Source: Rhodococcus sp. P-2
GTDB lineage: Bacteria > Actinomycetota > Actinomycetes > Mycobacteriales > Mycobacteriaceae
Assembly: GCF_016598535.1 (NCBI RefSeq)
Contig: NZ_CP066779.1
Span: forward strand, 5,826,053-5,890,052
Length of the DNA: 64,000 bases
Reading direction: 5' to 3'
Shown here: piece after piece, positions 1 through 9,401 of the stretch
How the letters are laid out: every line of letters starts with the position of its first letter
How positions within the stretch are numbered: the first letter of the stretch is position 1
Translations under genes and position numbers: made by a program
Notes under the pieces: generated by a model
Databases searched by the model: none
The model's input: the letters and a program-made list of their open reading frames with translations, nothing else
Told to the model about the DNA's origin: nothing

Positions 1-511
1 CGGGATCGTCCGGTGAGTTGTCGGACACCACGGTCAGCATATTTCGCAGTTGTTGCAGATCAAGGTTTTCCGAAGTGGTTTGTGCTCCTCGTCCGAGATC
101 GTCGAGAGTGAACGGAACACTCGTGTTCTCGACGGGAATGGTCGAACCTCCGGGTAGCGAGCGCGATCCGTTCGGAGTGATGTCGAGCGAGCGTCGGCCG
201 AGCAGAGTCGAGATCTTGATGTCCGCACGGGAGTCTTCGCCGAGTGTGACGCCGTCGTCGAGGCGGAAGGTGACTTCAACGGAATTGCCGCTGACCGCCA
301 ACGAGGTGACCACCCCGCTCGGGACTCCTGCGACGTTGACCGGATCGTCCTGCGTCAATCCGGTGGCGTTGGCAAAGACGGCGTGATACTCGTTGGTCTT
401 GACCTTCAAGATCAGTTGAGGGACAACGAGTGCGGCCAGAACTACACAGACTCCGACGAGAATGCAGATGATTCCGTTGCGGACCGGGTTCTTGACGGTG
501 AGCCAGTTCAT
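1..511 (-). CDS. Mce family protein, third of operon (MceC-like), 3' end outside window
   Basis: Predicted cell-envelope lipid-binding subunit of an Mce (mammalian cell entry) importer. The start ATG (509-511) overlaps the TGA of the preceding mce gene in an ATGA junction. The product begins MNWLTVKNPVRNG, followed by a hydrophobic segment at about residues 14-34 that would anchor it in the membrane. An MCE/MlaD beta-barrel domain follows, with the typical phrase VFANATGLTQDDPVNVAGV. The reading frame is open to base 1, so the helical C-terminal domain is missing. In known Mce operons the third subunit is one of six forming a tunnel for lipids or sterols; the substrate here cannot be read from sequence. 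Confidence 0.85.
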   Translation of the reverse strand, partial: MNWLTVKNPVRNGIICILVGVCVVLAALVVPQLILKVKTNEYHAVFANATGLTQDDPVNVAGVPSGVVTSLAVSGNSVEVTFRLDDGVTLGEDSRADIKISTLLGRRSLDITPNGSRSLPGGSTIPVENTSVPFTLDDLGRGAQTTSENLDLQQLRNMLTVVSDNSPDDP

Positions 512-1518
512 CGGCACACCGCCGAACGCTCGGGGCCGCCGAGAGTCACCGACTGGTCCAGCGCGCTGAGTCGGAAGTTGCAGATGTAGATGTTCGCCCA
601 GCTTCCGTAGCTCATCGCGATCCCCAACTGGGTGAACAATTGATCGAACGCGGTGATACCGGTCGCCAGCGACTCACGATTGTCGACGACGACCCGAGCC
701 GATTGATCGACGGAAGTCAGCGCGCCAGCCAACTCGGGTTCCACGCGCGTCACCAGGTCCTGAAGGGAAGAAGTCAGGGAACCCGCGGAATCAACTGCGG
801 CCGAGATCTGTTGGCGGTCCTGTGCCAAACCGCCGACCAGTGTGTCGAGCGTGTTGATCATCTCGACGAAGTTGGGTCGATTCGTCGTGGTGACGGTGAG
901 TACCCGGTCCAGGTTGGTCAGTAGTTGGTCCAAGATCCCGTCTCGGGACGTCAAGTTCTCGGTGACGGCAACAGTGCGCTCCAGCAGGCTTTCGATGGTG
1001 GAACCTTGTCCTTGGAATACCTGGACGACGTGTGCGGCAAGCTCGTTGACTTCTGTGGGGTCGAGCGCGTCGAACAGGGGACGGAAGCCGCCGAGGATGT
1101 CGGTGAGGTCGATCGCGGGCTGAGTCTGTTCGACGGGAATGGTGGCCCCGGGGGAGAGGTAATTGCCGGTTGCGCCCCCGTCTTGCCCTGGTTCGATCGA
1201 GATCGTCCGTGCCCCCAACAGATCCGCGTACCTCACCACCGCCCGACCGTCGGTCGGAATACGTTGTGTGGATTCGAGTTCGAACCCGACGACGGCTTGG
1301 TTGTTCACCAACTCGACGCTGTCGACGCGCCCGACTCGGACTCCGGCGATCTGGACATCACTGCCGGTGACCAGACCGGACGCATTGACGAAGACAGCCT
1401 GGTACTGCGAGCTCGACCCGGAGACGGGGTTGATCAGGGTGCTCACCACGACGACGGTGGCGAGAATTGACAGTGCGGCAAACAATCCGAACCTGATCAG
1501 AGATTGCTTCACGCTCAT
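508..1518 (-). CDS. Mce family protein, second of operon (MceB-like)
   Basis: Second substrate-binding subunit of the Mce importer, 336 residues. The chosen start, MSVKQSLIRFG, is the ATG at 1516-1518, which overlaps the TGA of mceA; longer in-frame starts lie inside mceA and are unlikely. An N-terminal hydrophobic helix (about residues 8-28) is followed by the MlaD/MCE domain (VFVNASGLVTGSDVQIAGV, then VRYADLLGARTISIEPG). The rest is a long, mostly helical region typical of Mce subunits. It ends overlapping the next mce gene by ATGA, so all these genes are probably translationally coupled and cotranscribed from upstream of 4380. Confidence 0.88.
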   Translation of the reverse strand: MSVKQSLIRFGLFAALSILATVVVVSTLINPVSGSSSQYQAVFVNASGLVTGSDVQIAGVRVGRVDSVELVNNQAVVGFELESTQRIPTDGRAVVRYADLLGARTISIEPGQDGGATGNYLSPGATIPVEQTQPAIDLTDILGGFRPLFDALDPTEVNELAAHVVQVFQGQGSTIESLLERTVAVTENLTSRDGILDQLLTNLDRVLTVTTTNRPNFVEMINTLDTLVGGLAQDRQQISAAVDSAGSLTSSLQDLVTRVEPELAGALTSVDQSARVVVDNRESLATGITAFDQLFTQLGIAMSYGSWANIYICNFRLSALDQSVTLGGPERSAVCR

Positions 1519-2699
1519 CTGCCCACCACCGTCGTGCCGCGAAATACCGGCCCCGCCACGAGAGTGTCCAAAGCTGTACCGCCCTGGGTGATAGCTGAGA
1601 TCAGGGATTGTTCGGCAGGGCTGCCGACCGGGCCGACGGTTCCGCCGAACGCGGTCGCGGAGGCAGGACAGTTGGGGCCGCGGGTCCCGTCGTATTGCGG
1701 GCAGTCGGTCTTTCCGTACGGATACAGATCTGTGACAGACAACCGTAGGTCGGTGCTGAGCCATGGACCGTGGGCCAACGCGGGCGGAAGTTCGATCGTG
1801 AGATTGCGCAGGCCGTTGTAGAAGGTGGTGATGTGGTCTGGCCGCGAAGTGATTGCACCGGTGAGGGAATCGGCGTCGTCGATCAAGGTGATCATGCGGT
1901 CGCGATTGTCACCGATCAGACTTGTGGCGGCAGATCCCGTACTGGTGCCGGCCCGCAGAAGCCCCGCTAATCCGTCGGATTTCTCGACGACGGTCTTGGA
2001 TGTGGTGATGGAGTTCTCGAATGCGGCGAGCATGTCCGGCGCACTCGTCGAGAGACTGTCGGCGAGCGTCGCTATGTCGTCGAGGTCGTCGCCGAGTCCG
2101 TCGATGACGGGCTGCGCACCGACCAACGCTTGACGGACTGAATCGAGAGACTCGCCGATCTGGTTTCCCTTGCCGCTCATCGCATCAGAGACTGCCGTGA
2201 GCGCCACGTTGATGTCGGCGGGGTCGAGGGAAGAAACGAGCGAGTAGATCCGTGAGATCGATTGGTAGAGCTGGACCGCGACTTCGGACTGATCGGATAC
2301 CAACTCGGTACCCGGTGCGAGAGCAGGACCACGCGAGAGTTCGTCAGGTTGAATGAGGTCTACGAAGAAGTCGCCGAAGATGTTGCGGGGCATCAGCCGC
2401 ACCTGACTTGTCGACGGTATGTCCTCGAACGCACCCTCGTCGATTGCGAGCGAGATGGTGGAAGCGGTGGTGCCAGGCTCGATGTCGGCGACCGAACCGA
2501 CGACGACCCCGCGGTACTGAACCGATGATCCGATTCTCAACGCACCGGCGCCGGCGGGGACGACAGCACTGACCTGCGGTGTGGAACTGAACGTGTCCGT
2601 GCCCCTGCTGAACAAGAAGACGTAGGCGACGATCAGCAGGACTACCGCAAGTAAACCACGCAGTGCCAGTGCAATTCGACTGGTGTCCGTGACGATCAT
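1515..2699 (-). CDS. Mce family protein, first of operon (MceA-like)
   Basis: First substrate-binding subunit of the Mce importer, 394 residues. The sequence has an N-terminal transmembrane anchor (about residues 8-30, ALRGLLAVVLLIVAYVFLF), the MCE domain (RIGSSVQYRGVVVGSVADIEPG), then a long helical segment. It ends in a Pro/Gly-rich tail carrying two cysteines (CPQYDGTRGPNCP), a feature often seen near the C terminus of Mce proteins. Its start overlaps the stop of the second permease gene and its stop overlaps mceB. Family knowledge places such proteins on the outer face of the cytoplasmic membrane, where they shuttle lipids to the YrbE permeases. Confidence 0.88.
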   Translation of the reverse strand: MIVTDTSRIALALRGLLAVVLLIVAYVFLFSRGTDTFSSTPQVSAVVPAGAGALRIGSSVQYRGVVVGSVADIEPGTTASTISLAIDEGAFEDIPSTSQVRLMPRNIFGDFFVDLIQPDELSRGPALAPGTELVSDQSEVAVQLYQSISRIYSLVSSLDPADINVALTAVSDAMSGKGNQIGESLDSVRQALVGAQPVIDGLGDDLDDIATLADSLSTSAPDMLAAFENSITTSKTVVEKSDGLAGLLRAGTSTGSAATSLIGDNRDRMITLIDDADSLTGAITSRPDHITTFYNGLRNLTIELPPALAHGPWLSTDLRLSVTDLYPYGKTDCPQYDGTRGPNCPASATAFGGTVGPVGSPAEQSLISAITQGGTALDTLVAGPVFRGTTVVGR

Positions 2700-3544
2700 C
2701 CGGTCAACCCGGGAACCTGAGGTTTGAGTCCCCAGAGCGCGATGGTCATGGCGACGTCGGTGAAGGCAAGGAAGACGATGCTGGTGCGCAGCGCTCGTCC
2801 GGCTGCTCGGCCGACGCCTTCAGGCCCACCCGTCGCGGTATATCCGTAGTAGCAGTGCACGAGGGTCACGACGACCGCGAACACCATGACTTTTATCAAG
2901 GACAACCAGATGTCGTTGGGAGAGAGGAAAAGACTGAAGTAGTAGCCGTATGTTCCTTCCGACTGGCCTTTGACCCGGATCACCGCAAGCGCCGTTGCCA
3001 TGTACGAAGCGAACAGGCCGACGAGGTACAGCGGGACCACCGCGATGAGCGCCGCGATCATTCGGGTGGTGACCAGGTACCGCAGCGAGGGAATCGCCAT
3101 GACCTCGAGTGCGTCGATCTCCTCGGAGATCCGCATGGCTCCGAGTTGCGCGGTGAATCCGGTTCCGACCTTGGCAGCCAGGGTGATTGCGGCAACGAGT
3201 GGGGCGACCTCGCGAGTATTCGCGATGGCGGACATCACGCCGGAAAGCGGTGCGAGGCCGACGAGGTTCAGTCCGCGGTAGCCCTCGAGTCCGATCTGGG
3301 AACCTGCGAAGAACGAGATCGCGAAGATCACGACGACGCTGCCGCCGCCGGCGAGCAGGGTGCCAGAACCGAAGGCCACCTGGGCGACGAGACGGGCGAC
3401 TTCACGCCAATAGCGCTTGAGGGTTGCCGGAATCGAGGTGATGACACGCGCGTGGAACGTGAACTGATCGCCGAGGCGACTCAGGCCGTCGACGGTGCGC
3501 GAACTGACACGTTTGGCACGAATTGCGATGGGCAGGTGCATCAA
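2696..3544 (-). CDS. MlaE/YrbE family permease, second (YrbEB)
   Basis: Integral membrane permease of the Mce lipid ABC importer, 282 residues, with about five to six hydrophobic segments. The diagnostic MlaE stretch around the cytoplasmic coupling helix is present (GTGFTAQLGAMRISEEIDALEVMAIPSLRYLV), where ISEEIDALEVM corresponds to the conserved EExDAL motif that contacts the MceG/MlaF ATPase. That ATPase gene is not in this window, as is usual in actinobacteria, where one MceG serves several Mce operons. The gene overlaps both neighbours by ATGA. The substrate (lipid or sterol) is unknown. Confidence 0.92.
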   Translation of the reverse strand: MMHLPIAIRAKRVSSRTVDGLSRLGDQFTFHARVITSIPATLKRYWREVARLVAQVAFGSGTLLAGGGSVVVIFAISFFAGSQIGLEGYRGLNLVGLAPLSGVMSAIANTREVAPLVAAITLAAKVGTGFTAQLGAMRISEEIDALEVMAIPSLRYLVTTRMIAALIAVVPLYLVGLFASYMATALAVIRVKGQSEGTYGYYFSLFLSPNDIWLSLIKVMVFAVVVTLVHCYYGYTATGGPEGVGRAAGRALRTSIVFLAFTDVAMTIALWGLKPQVPGLTG

Positions 3545-4380
3545 TAGGCACCTTTCACCGAGACGAACAGCGGGTAGAACTGAGTAATTGCGAGGTTGGC
3601 GACAAACACGAGAACGAACGAGAGCACGACGGTCTCGTTGACGGCATCGCCGACGCCTTGGGCTCCACGCTTGACGGTCAGGCCTTTGTAGCAGGCCACG
3701 ATTCCCGAGATGAGCGCAAAGGCAACGGCTTTGATGCCGGAGACGACGAAATCGCTGGGCTGACTGAATTGAACGAGATTGCGCAGGAAGCTCTGGGCGT
3801 TGCCGTCGAGGATCAGGACGTGCACGAAGAGGCTTGCGCCCAAACCGATTACGAGAACTATCGAGTTCAGGAGAAGGCAGACGACGGCGATGGCGATCAT
3901 CCGCGGGACGACCAGGCGTTCGAGTACCGGCAGTCCCAGCACTTCGAGCGCATCGATTTCCTCACGGATCGTTCGCGCGCCCAAGTCTGCGCAGATTGCG
4001 GAACCGCCGACGCCGGCGATGATCAGGGCGCACACCAGAGGCCCGGCCTGTCCGATGATGAGGAACGCGACCACGGCACCGCTGTACGCACCTGCACCGA
4101 TTTGATCTGCGAGCGCACCGATCTGCAGCGCCACTCCCACGCCGAGGGGAATCATCACCAGCGCCGAGGCGACCGAGGTGACGTGGGCGAGAAACCACAT
4201 CTGGTCGAGCGCCTCACGCCAGGCGAGACGCTTGCGTCGCAGGGTCGTGATCACAGCAACGCACACGCGAACGGTGAAGGTGAACAGCAGTCCGACTTCG
4301 GACAGCAGGTTCGAGAACATGTTCGTCTTGGCGGGGGAGGCGGGTGTTGCGTCCCCGGTTGTTCCAAGTTCGGTGCTCAC
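3541..4380 (-). CDS. MlaE/YrbE family permease, first (YrbEA)
   Basis: First gene of the Mce operon, 279 residues. It carries the MlaE signature SAICADLGARTIREEIDAL and, near the C terminus, CYKGLTVKRGAQGVGDAVN, both strongly conserved in actinobacterial YrbEA proteins. Several transmembrane helices follow a hydrophilic N terminus (MSTELGTTGDATPASPAK). It is expected to form the membrane channel with YrbEB. The promoter must lie in the roughly 230 bases between this start and the divergent carbonic anhydrase gene, where a direct repeat occurs at 4424-4465. I cannot tell whether this is the sterol type (mce4) or another Mce class. Confidence 0.92.
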   Translation of the reverse strand: MSTELGTTGDATPASPAKTNMFSNLLSEVGLLFTFTVRVCVAVITTLRRKRLAWREALDQMWFLAHVTSVASALVMIPLGVGVALQIGALADQIGAGAYSGAVVAFLIIGQAGPLVCALIIAGVGGSAICADLGARTIREEIDALEVLGLPVLERLVVPRMIAIAVVCLLLNSIVLVIGLGASLFVHVLILDGNAQSFLRNLVQFSQPSDFVVSGIKAVAFALISGIVACYKGLTVKRGAQGVGDAVNETVVLSFVLVFVANLAITQFYPLFVSVKGAY

Positions 4381-4423
4381 GCCATTCCCCTTTCCGGCCG
4401 CATCGTTCTGGTCGGGTTTCTTC

Positions 4424-4465
4424 GGTCACATTCGGAAGCTCAAAGTGCTCCAGGTCACGTTCGGA
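4424..4465. promoter_or_regulatory. Direct repeat upstream of the mce operon
   Basis: Two near-identical 13-mers, GGTCACATTCGGA at 4424-4436 and GGTCACGTTCGGA at 4453-4465, sit 29 bases apart, start to start, about 45-85 bases upstream of the yrbEA start. The spacing is close to three helical turns, so a dimeric regulator could bind both on one face. This is inference from the repeat only; no regulator is identified. Confidence 0.35.
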
Positions 4466-4608
4466 GACGGTATCAGGAAACTGACTCTGAAGTAAGTTCC
4501 AATTCGGGCATGCCATCACAAGGCGTGAATGTGGACGCGGAGCTTCCGTTTGCGTCTACGCAACCTTCCCGGCGAGAGCCCGAAATGCGACGGGTGCACA
4601 ATGAGGGA

Positions 4609-5238
4609 ATGCCACGATCAAGCCCCATTTCCGCTTGGAAGTCCCTTCGCGAAGGCAACGAGCGATTTGTCAACGACGCGTCCATTCACCCCAGCCAGGG
4701 AATCGCCGATCGCGCGAAGCTGGTCAACGCACAGCACCCCACCGCGGTGCTGTTCGGTTGCGGTGATTCGCGCGTAGCCGCCGAGATCATCTTCGACCAG
4801 GGCCTCGGCGACATGTTCGTCGTGCGCACGGCAGGTCATGTGCTCGACGATTCGGTGCTCGGTTCGATCGAGTACGCCGTTCACGTGCTCAACGTGCCGC
4901 TCATCGTCGTCCTCGGGCACGACGGTTGCGGTGCCGTGAAAGCAACGCTCGACGCCCTGGACAAGGGTGCGGTTCCCGACGGCTTCATCCGCAGCGTGGT
5001 CGAGCGCGTTGCTCCGTCCATCCTGATGGGCCGCAACGAAGGCTTGTCCACCGTCGACGAACTCGAAGGTCGTCACGTCGTGGAGACCGGCTCGTTGATC
5101 ATGCAGAGGTCGCGGATCATCGCCGACAAGGTGGACAAGGGTGCGTGCGCGATCGTCGGCGTCACGTACACATTGTCCGACGGTCACATGCGTGTTCAGG
5201 GCGCTGTCGGCGACATCGGCGAGAGCGTCGAGGGTTAG
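4609..5238 (+). CDS. canB: Beta-class carbonic anhydrase
   Basis: Interconverts CO2 and bicarbonate in the cytoplasm; 209 residues from the ATG at 4609 (MPRSSPISAWKSLREGNERF). An in-frame ATG at 4585 is an alternative start. The beta-class zinc ligands are visible: Cys in FGCGDSRVAAE with its Asp-Arg dyad, and His and Cys in VLGHDGCGAVKA. It is divergent from the mce operon and lies next to a small membrane protein gene. That matches the pairing of Rv3588c (CanB) and Rv3587c in M. tuberculosis, which supports the assignment. Confidence 0.93.
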   Translation: MPRSSPISAWKSLREGNERFVNDASIHPSQGIADRAKLVNAQHPTAVLFGCGDSRVAAEIIFDQGLGDMFVVRTAGHVLDDSVLGSIEYAVHVLNVPLIVVLGHDGCGAVKATLDALDKGAVPDGFIRSVVERVAPSILMGRNEGLSTVDELEGRHVVETGSLIMQRSRIIADKVDKGACAIVGVTYTLSDGHMRVQGAVGDIGESVEG

Positions 5239-5335
5239 ATCTTCCGGGGCAGTGATCCCTGGCACCGGACAATGGGTACCGACACGCCGTCTCAGCTGAC
5301 GGTTAGTCGACCCTGAGCCAACTACCGTTGAGTCC

Positions 5336-6082
5336 GTGTTGGAACCGAATGGACCACTGCCCCCTGAGATCTACTGGCGTCGCCGGGCGCTGGCCATTGG
5401 TGCCGCCGTTATTGCGCTGGCGTTGATCATCTGGGCGGCGTCCGCCCTCTTCGGCGGTGGAAGTGATACCCCGGAGGCCGATTCGGCCGCTGCGAGTTCC
5501 TCGCTGACAACAGACGTCTCCTTCACCCCCAACCCTTCCGGATCCAACGCACCGGACGGTGGCGGTGGCTCGGGTGGCGGTGCTGCCGGTGGTTCGGGCG
5601 GCTCGGGCACGCAGGCTTCGGGATCTTCTTCGTCGTCTTCGTCTTCGTCGACCACCACCGGGGCTCCGGTCCCGGCCGGTCAGTGTGCCGACTCGTCGCT
5701 GGCAGTCAAGGCAACCGCAGACAAGGCGACCTTTGCTCCCGGCGAAGAGCCGTCGTTCACGATCGTCATCACCAACATCGGTTCGGCACCCTGCGATCGA
5801 GATCTGGCGGGCGGCCTTCAGCAGGTGCTCGTCTACAGCATCGACGGCAAGACCCGTCTGTGGTCCAACGTCGACTGCTACCCGCAGCCCGCAGCTGACG
5901 TGCGCAATCTCGCTCCGGGTGAGCAAGCCGCGTTCAAGGTCGCCTGGTCGGCAACGACGTCGACCCCCGAGTGTGCGACCGCGCAGAACCCCGAGCGCAA
6001 TCCGGTGGGCGCAGGCGCATACACGGTTGTCGGTCAGCTCGGCGCACTGCGAAGCTCTCCGGAGCCGTTCAACATCGCGTGA
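5336..6082 (+). CDS. Membrane-anchored exported protein of Rv3587c type
   Basis: Function unknown; 248 residues from the GTG at 5336. One transmembrane helix (about residues 20-40, ALAIGAAVIALALIIWAAS) is followed by a low-complexity Gly/Ser linker (about 78-115) containing a run of serines. An extracellular beta-rich domain comes next, beginning at the Cys in GQCADSSLAVKA and containing three further cysteines (APCDRD, NVDCYPQ, PECATA) that could form two disulfides. Position beside the carbonic anhydrase and disA matches Rv3587c of M. tuberculosis. The domain reads like a small immunoglobulin-like fold, which is inference. Confidence 0.8.
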   Translation: MLEPNGPLPPEIYWRRRALAIGAAVIALALIIWAASALFGGGSDTPEADSAAASSSLTTDVSFTPNPSGSNAPDGGGGSGGGAAGGSGGSGTQASGSSSSSSSSSTTTGAPVPAGQCADSSLAVKATADKATFAPGEEPSFTIVITNIGSAPCDRDLAGGLQQVLVYSIDGKTRLWSNVDCYPQPAADVRNLAPGEQAAFKVAWSATTSTPECATAQNPERNPVGAGAYTVVGQLGALRSSPEPFNIA

Positions 6083-6103
6083 GAGCGAGCCTGACCGGGC
6101 CCG

Positions 6104-7201
6104 CTAGTTGAACGATCCGGTGATCGACGTTTCCGCGAGCCGGGAAAGTCCTTCACGGATGTGACGGGCCCACAGCCCGCCGATGCCCTCGACCGACTGC
6201 AGATCGGCGGCCGTAGCGGCCAGCAGCGACTGAAGAGTGCCGAAGGATCCGACCAACCGGTGGATCTGATGGAACTGCAATCGAGGCACCCTCATCAGCA
6301 CGCGGTATCCGCGAGGGGTCATCGGAGTGTCGAGTGCTTCGATCGTGCCCGGATAACCGAGAACCCGCGCAAGTGTCGTGAGATCGAGGAGGTCGGCGTC
6401 GGTGACGCGATCGAGTGCGACGAGGACGTTGTCCATCGCCGCGGTGCCGATCGGTTCGGGACCGGCCAGGTAGTCCCGAACGATCAGTTGGCGTGCAATG
6501 TCGTTGTCGCCGACCAGTTCCTCGAGCTGCAATGCAAGCTGGCGACCGTCGGTGCCGAGCTCGAGGACGTCCTGCTCGATCTCGATCGACACACGGCGAA
6601 CCATTTCGAGCCGCTGCACGACTGTCAACGCGTCGCGCAGGGTCACGAAATCCTCGATCTCGACGACCGACAGTTGCCGTGTCACTTCGTCGAGTCGCGC
6701 TTTGTATCGTTCGAGCGTGGCGACGGCCTGGTTGGCACGCGAAAGTATGGTGGCCGATCCGTCGATGACATGCCGGATACCGCCGACGTACACACTGACG
6801 ATCGACATCGACTGGCTGACCGAGACCACGGGATAGCCGGTTTGAATTGCCGTGCGCTCGGCGGCGCGGTGCCTGGTACCGGATTCGACGGTGGGAATCT
6901 TGTGATCGGGAACGAGCTGGACGTTGGCACGCACGATGCGTGTGCCGTCGGTCGAGAGGACGACCGCGCCGTCCATCTTCGAGAGTTCACGCAAGCGAGT
7001 CGGGGCGAACTCCACGTCCAGATTGAATCCGCCGTCACAGAGCGCTTCCATCTCCTCGTCGTATCCGAGGACGATCAGCGCGCCGGTACGACCGCGAAGT
7101 ATGCGTTCGAGCCCGTCTCGCAGCGCGGTACCCGGCGCCAACCTGGCGATGGTCTCTCGCAATGCCGACGACGACTGTGTGTCCGCCATCGCACTGATCA
7201 T
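6104..7201 (-). CDS. disA: DNA integrity scanning protein / diadenylate cyclase DisA
   Basis: Makes cyclic di-AMP from two ATP and scans DNA for branched structures. The product has 365 residues from the ATG at 7199-7201, chosen because AGGGAG lies seven bases upstream; a GTG at 7231 and an ATG at 7189 are alternatives. The N-terminal DAC domain carries both catalytic motifs, DGA (about 77-79 in [10 protein letters not shown]) and RHR (about 110-112 in [11 protein letters not shown]). A central helical linker and a C-terminal helix-hairpin-helix domain ([19 protein letters not shown]) follow. In many bacteria disA is cotranscribed with radA; here a plus-strand thioesterase gene lies between them, so separate expression is likely. 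Confidence 0.96.
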   Translation of the reverse strand: MISAMADTQSSSALRETIARLAPGTALRDGLERILRGRTGALIVLGYDEEMEALCDGGFNLDVEFAPTRLRELSKMDGAVVLSTDGTRIVRANVQLVPDHKIPTVESGTRHRAAERTAIQTGYPVVSVSQSMSIVSVYVGGIRHVIDGSATILSRANQAVATLERYKARLDEVTRQLSVVEIEDFVTLRDALTVVQRLEMVRRVSIEIEQDVLELGTDGRQLALQLEELVGDNDIARQLIVRDYLAGPEPIGTAAMDNVLVALDRVTDADLLDLTTLARVLGYPGTIEALDTPMTPRGYRVLMRVPRLQFHQIHRLVGSFGTLQSLLAATAADLQSVEGIGGLWARHIREGLSRLAETSITGSFN

Positions 7202-7285
7202 TGAGAAACTCCCTGCTGAGGTCGATGTCACTTCGGTCGGGTCCGATGCCTGCGCCGGACTGATCCCCGTTTAGATTACCTATCC

Positions 7286-7846
7286 ATGAGTAGTACCTGG
7301 ACCCTGCCTGACGACCTGACCCTCCCGGAGCCGACCGAATTCTTTCCGGCCGCCGGCGAGAAGCTGCCTCAGCACTGGTCGAAATGCTTCGGCTGCGGCG
7401 ACGACCAGCCTGCGGGAATGGCGATGAGTTTCAGGGCCGGCAACGGGCTGGAAGTGACCGGTCGTCTGGAGGTCGCCAAGAAGTATCAGGGCGGTCCGGG
7501 TGTCATTCACGGCGGCATTCTGTCGACGGCATTCGACGAGGCTCAGGGCATGGCATGCATGGCTCTCGGCTCGCCGGTGGTGACCGGGCACCTCGAGATC
7601 GACTTCGCCCGACCGATCCCGTTGGGATCGGTGCTCGAATTCCGGGCTCGCATCGACGGGGTTTTGCGCCGCAAGGTCTACACCAGCGCGGAAGCAGTGA
7701 TCGTCGAAGGCCCGACAGCGGATCCGGACACGGTGGTGGGAACCTCCCGAGGGCTGTTCCTGACCATCACCCCGGAACACTTCGCCAAGACCAAGGAGTT
7801 CGTGGACGGCGAACCGACTTCTCCGTTCGGCACCTCGTCGGTCTGA
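7286..7846 (+). CDS. Hotdog-fold thioesterase (PaaI-like)
   Basis: Predicted acyl-CoA thioesterase, 186 residues, inserted between disA and radA on the opposite strand. The hotdog core is visible: GGPGVIHGGILSTAFDEAQG supplies the catalytic-face Asp/Glu helix region, then GHLEIDFARPIPLGSVLEFRA forms the paired strands. A short N-terminal motif, CFGCGDDQPAGMAM, typical of actinobacterial members of this family, precedes the core. The substrate is unknown. The start ATG at 7286 follows the disA promoter region closely, so the two divergent genes share about 84 bases of control DNA. Confidence 0.85.
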   Translation: MSSTWTLPDDLTLPEPTEFFPAAGEKLPQHWSKCFGCGDDQPAGMAMSFRAGNGLEVTGRLEVAKKYQGGPGVIHGGILSTAFDEAQGMACMALGSPVVTGHLEIDFARPIPLGSVLEFRARIDGVLRRKVYTSAEAVIVEGPTADPDTVVGTSRGLFLTITPEHFAKTKEFVDGEPTSPFGTSSV

Positions 7847-7869
7847 CGCGGTAGTCGGACACAAGTCGG

Positions 7870-9303
7870 TCATTTCACCGGAGTGAGCTTGGGGCGAGAC
7901 GGGGCTTGTTTGCCGCCCATCAATCCGGCATAGGCGAGTGCCTCGGCCAGGTTCGCTACTTCGTTGACGCGCATGCCGGGAATGTTCGGGCCGGAATCGA
8001 CCGGCACGATGGCGCTGGTGAATCCCAATCGGGCAGCTTCGATCAGCCGCCGGTTGACGCCGGCAACTCGTCGAACCTCTCCGGCGAGTCCGACCTCGCC
8101 GAGGATGACGAGCCCTTTGGGGACGGGTTTGGCTTTCACCGCGGAAGCGACCGCTATGGCGAGAGCCAGATCGGCACCCGGCTCGGTCATTCGCATACCG
8201 CCGACGGTCGCGGCGTAGACGTCGGCCTTCGAGATCGACACTCCGACGCGGCGCTCCAACACGGCCAGAACCATGGCCACACGGGCGGTGTCGAGCCCGC
8301 TGACGGCTCGGCGAGGTGTCGGTAGAGGCGTGGCGGCGACGAGGGCCTGAACTTCACCGAGTAGAGGTCGCTTACCGTCCATCATCACTGTGACTGCAGT
8401 GCCTTCCACGGCTTCTTCACGGTGATGCAGGAACAGGCCGGACGGATCGCTGATCTCGTTGATGCCCTGCTCGCTGAGTTCGAAGCATCCCACTTCGTCG
8501 GCCGCACCGAATCTGTTCTTGACGCCGCGGACCATGCGCAGGGTGGAGTGCTTGTCACCTTCGAAGTGCAGAACCACGTCCACGAGATGCTCGAGCGAGC
8601 GCGGACCGGCGACGGCGCCGTCCTTGGTGACGTGGCCGATCAGAAGCACCGGGATCCCGCTGGCCTTTGCCAGGGAGGTCAGGGCGCTGGTGACGGCCTT
8701 GACCTGAGTCACGCCGCCGACGACTCCGTCGACGTCGGCAGCAAGCATGGTCTGTACCGAGTCGACGATGACCAGGGTCGGCTTGACCTGCTCGATGTGG
8801 CCGAGAATGGTCGCGAGATCGGATTCTGCCGCCAGATACATCCGTTCGTGGACAGAGTTGGTGCGGTCTGCCCGAAGTCGAACCTGACCGGCAGACTCCT
8901 CGCCCGTGACGTACAAGGCTCGATCGTCCGCGCTGCGCATCGCCCAGCGGTAGACGACCTCGAGAAGTAGCGTGGATTTTCCGACACCGGGTTCTCCGGC
9001 GAGCAGAACCACCGAACCAGGTACGACGCCACCGCCGAGTACACGGTCCAACTCGCCGATCCCGGTGGGCTTGGCCTGCGTCGAGGTGCTGTCGATCTGT
9101 GTCAACGGTGTGGCCGGCGTCGTCGGTAGCACGGCGCTTGATCCCGCTTTTGCGAGTGAGGCGCCGGCGCGGCTGGCGACGGGTGCCACTACGGCGACCT
9201 CGGTCATCGAGCCCCACGAATCGCAGTCCGGACATCTACCGACCCATTTGGGCACTACCGACTGGCATTCGGAGCAGCGGTAGTTCGATTTCACTTTGGC
9301 CAC
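7870..9303 (-). CDS. radA: DNA repair protein RadA
   Basis: RecA-like branch-migration ATPase acting in recombinational repair, 477 residues, the normal length. The N-terminal zinc finger has Cys at about 10, 13, 24 and 27 ([20 protein letters not shown]). The ATPase core has Walker [10 protein letters not shown] (about 103-111), the Walker B region [11 protein letters not shown], and the RadA-specific KNRFG motif ([12 protein letters not shown]). A C-terminal Lon-protease-like domain follows ([20 protein letters not shown]). It lies between the thioesterase (convergent) and lpqE (upstream, same strand), as in the M. tuberculosis lpqE-radA-disA neighbourhood. Confidence 0.97.
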   Translation of the reverse strand: MAKVKSNYRCSECQSVVPKWVGRCPDCDSWGSMTEVAVVAPVASRAGASLAKAGSSAVLPTTPATPLTQIDSTSTQAKPTGIGELDRVLGGGVVPGSVVLLAGEPGVGKSTLLLEVVYRWAMRSADDRALYVTGEESAGQVRLRADRTNSVHERMYLAAESDLATILGHIEQVKPTLVIVDSVQTMLAADVDGVVGGVTQVKAVTSALTSLAKASGIPVLLIGHVTKDGAVAGPRSLEHLVDVVLHFEGDKHSTLRMVRGVKNRFGAADEVGCFELSEQGINEISDPSGLFLHHREEAVEGTAVTVMMDGKRPLLGEVQALVAATPLPTPRRAVSGLDTARVAMVLAVLERRVGVSISKADVYAATVGGMRMTEPGADLALAIAVASAVKAKPVPKGLVILGEVGLAGEVRRVAGVNRRLIEAARLGFTSAIVPVDSGPNIPGMRVNEVANLAEALAYAGLMGGKQAPSRPKLTPVK

Positions 9304-9312
9304 CGGGACAGA

Positions 9313-9347
9313 CTAGAGGCGGGGTCCGACATGGACCCCGCCTCTAG
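9313..9347 (-). terminator. Strong hairpin between lpqE and radA
   Basis: A perfect 15-bp inverted repeat (CTAGAGGCGGGGTCC at 9313-9327 and its complement at 9333-9347) with a five-base loop. It lies downstream of the lpqE stop and ten bases upstream of the radA start. No T-tract follows on the minus strand, so termination may be imperfect and some transcript may read into radA. Confidence 0.7.
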
Positions 9348-9401
9348 TGCATTACTGAAGTTGTTCTGCGAAGCGCAATGTGCGCCTTGGTGATTCGGGG
9401 C

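Noticed and set aside
1-4380. Assigning the Mce operon to the sterol type (mce4) because steroid genes lie in the same window.
   Set aside because: The operon is 28 kb from the KstR genes, no KstR palindrome was seen upstream of it, and the sequences alone do not fix the class.
9313-9347. The 15-bp hairpin before radA as an operator for a repair regulator.
   Set aside because: Its strength, position just after the lpqE stop and lack of spacing like a protein half-site pair fit a terminator better.
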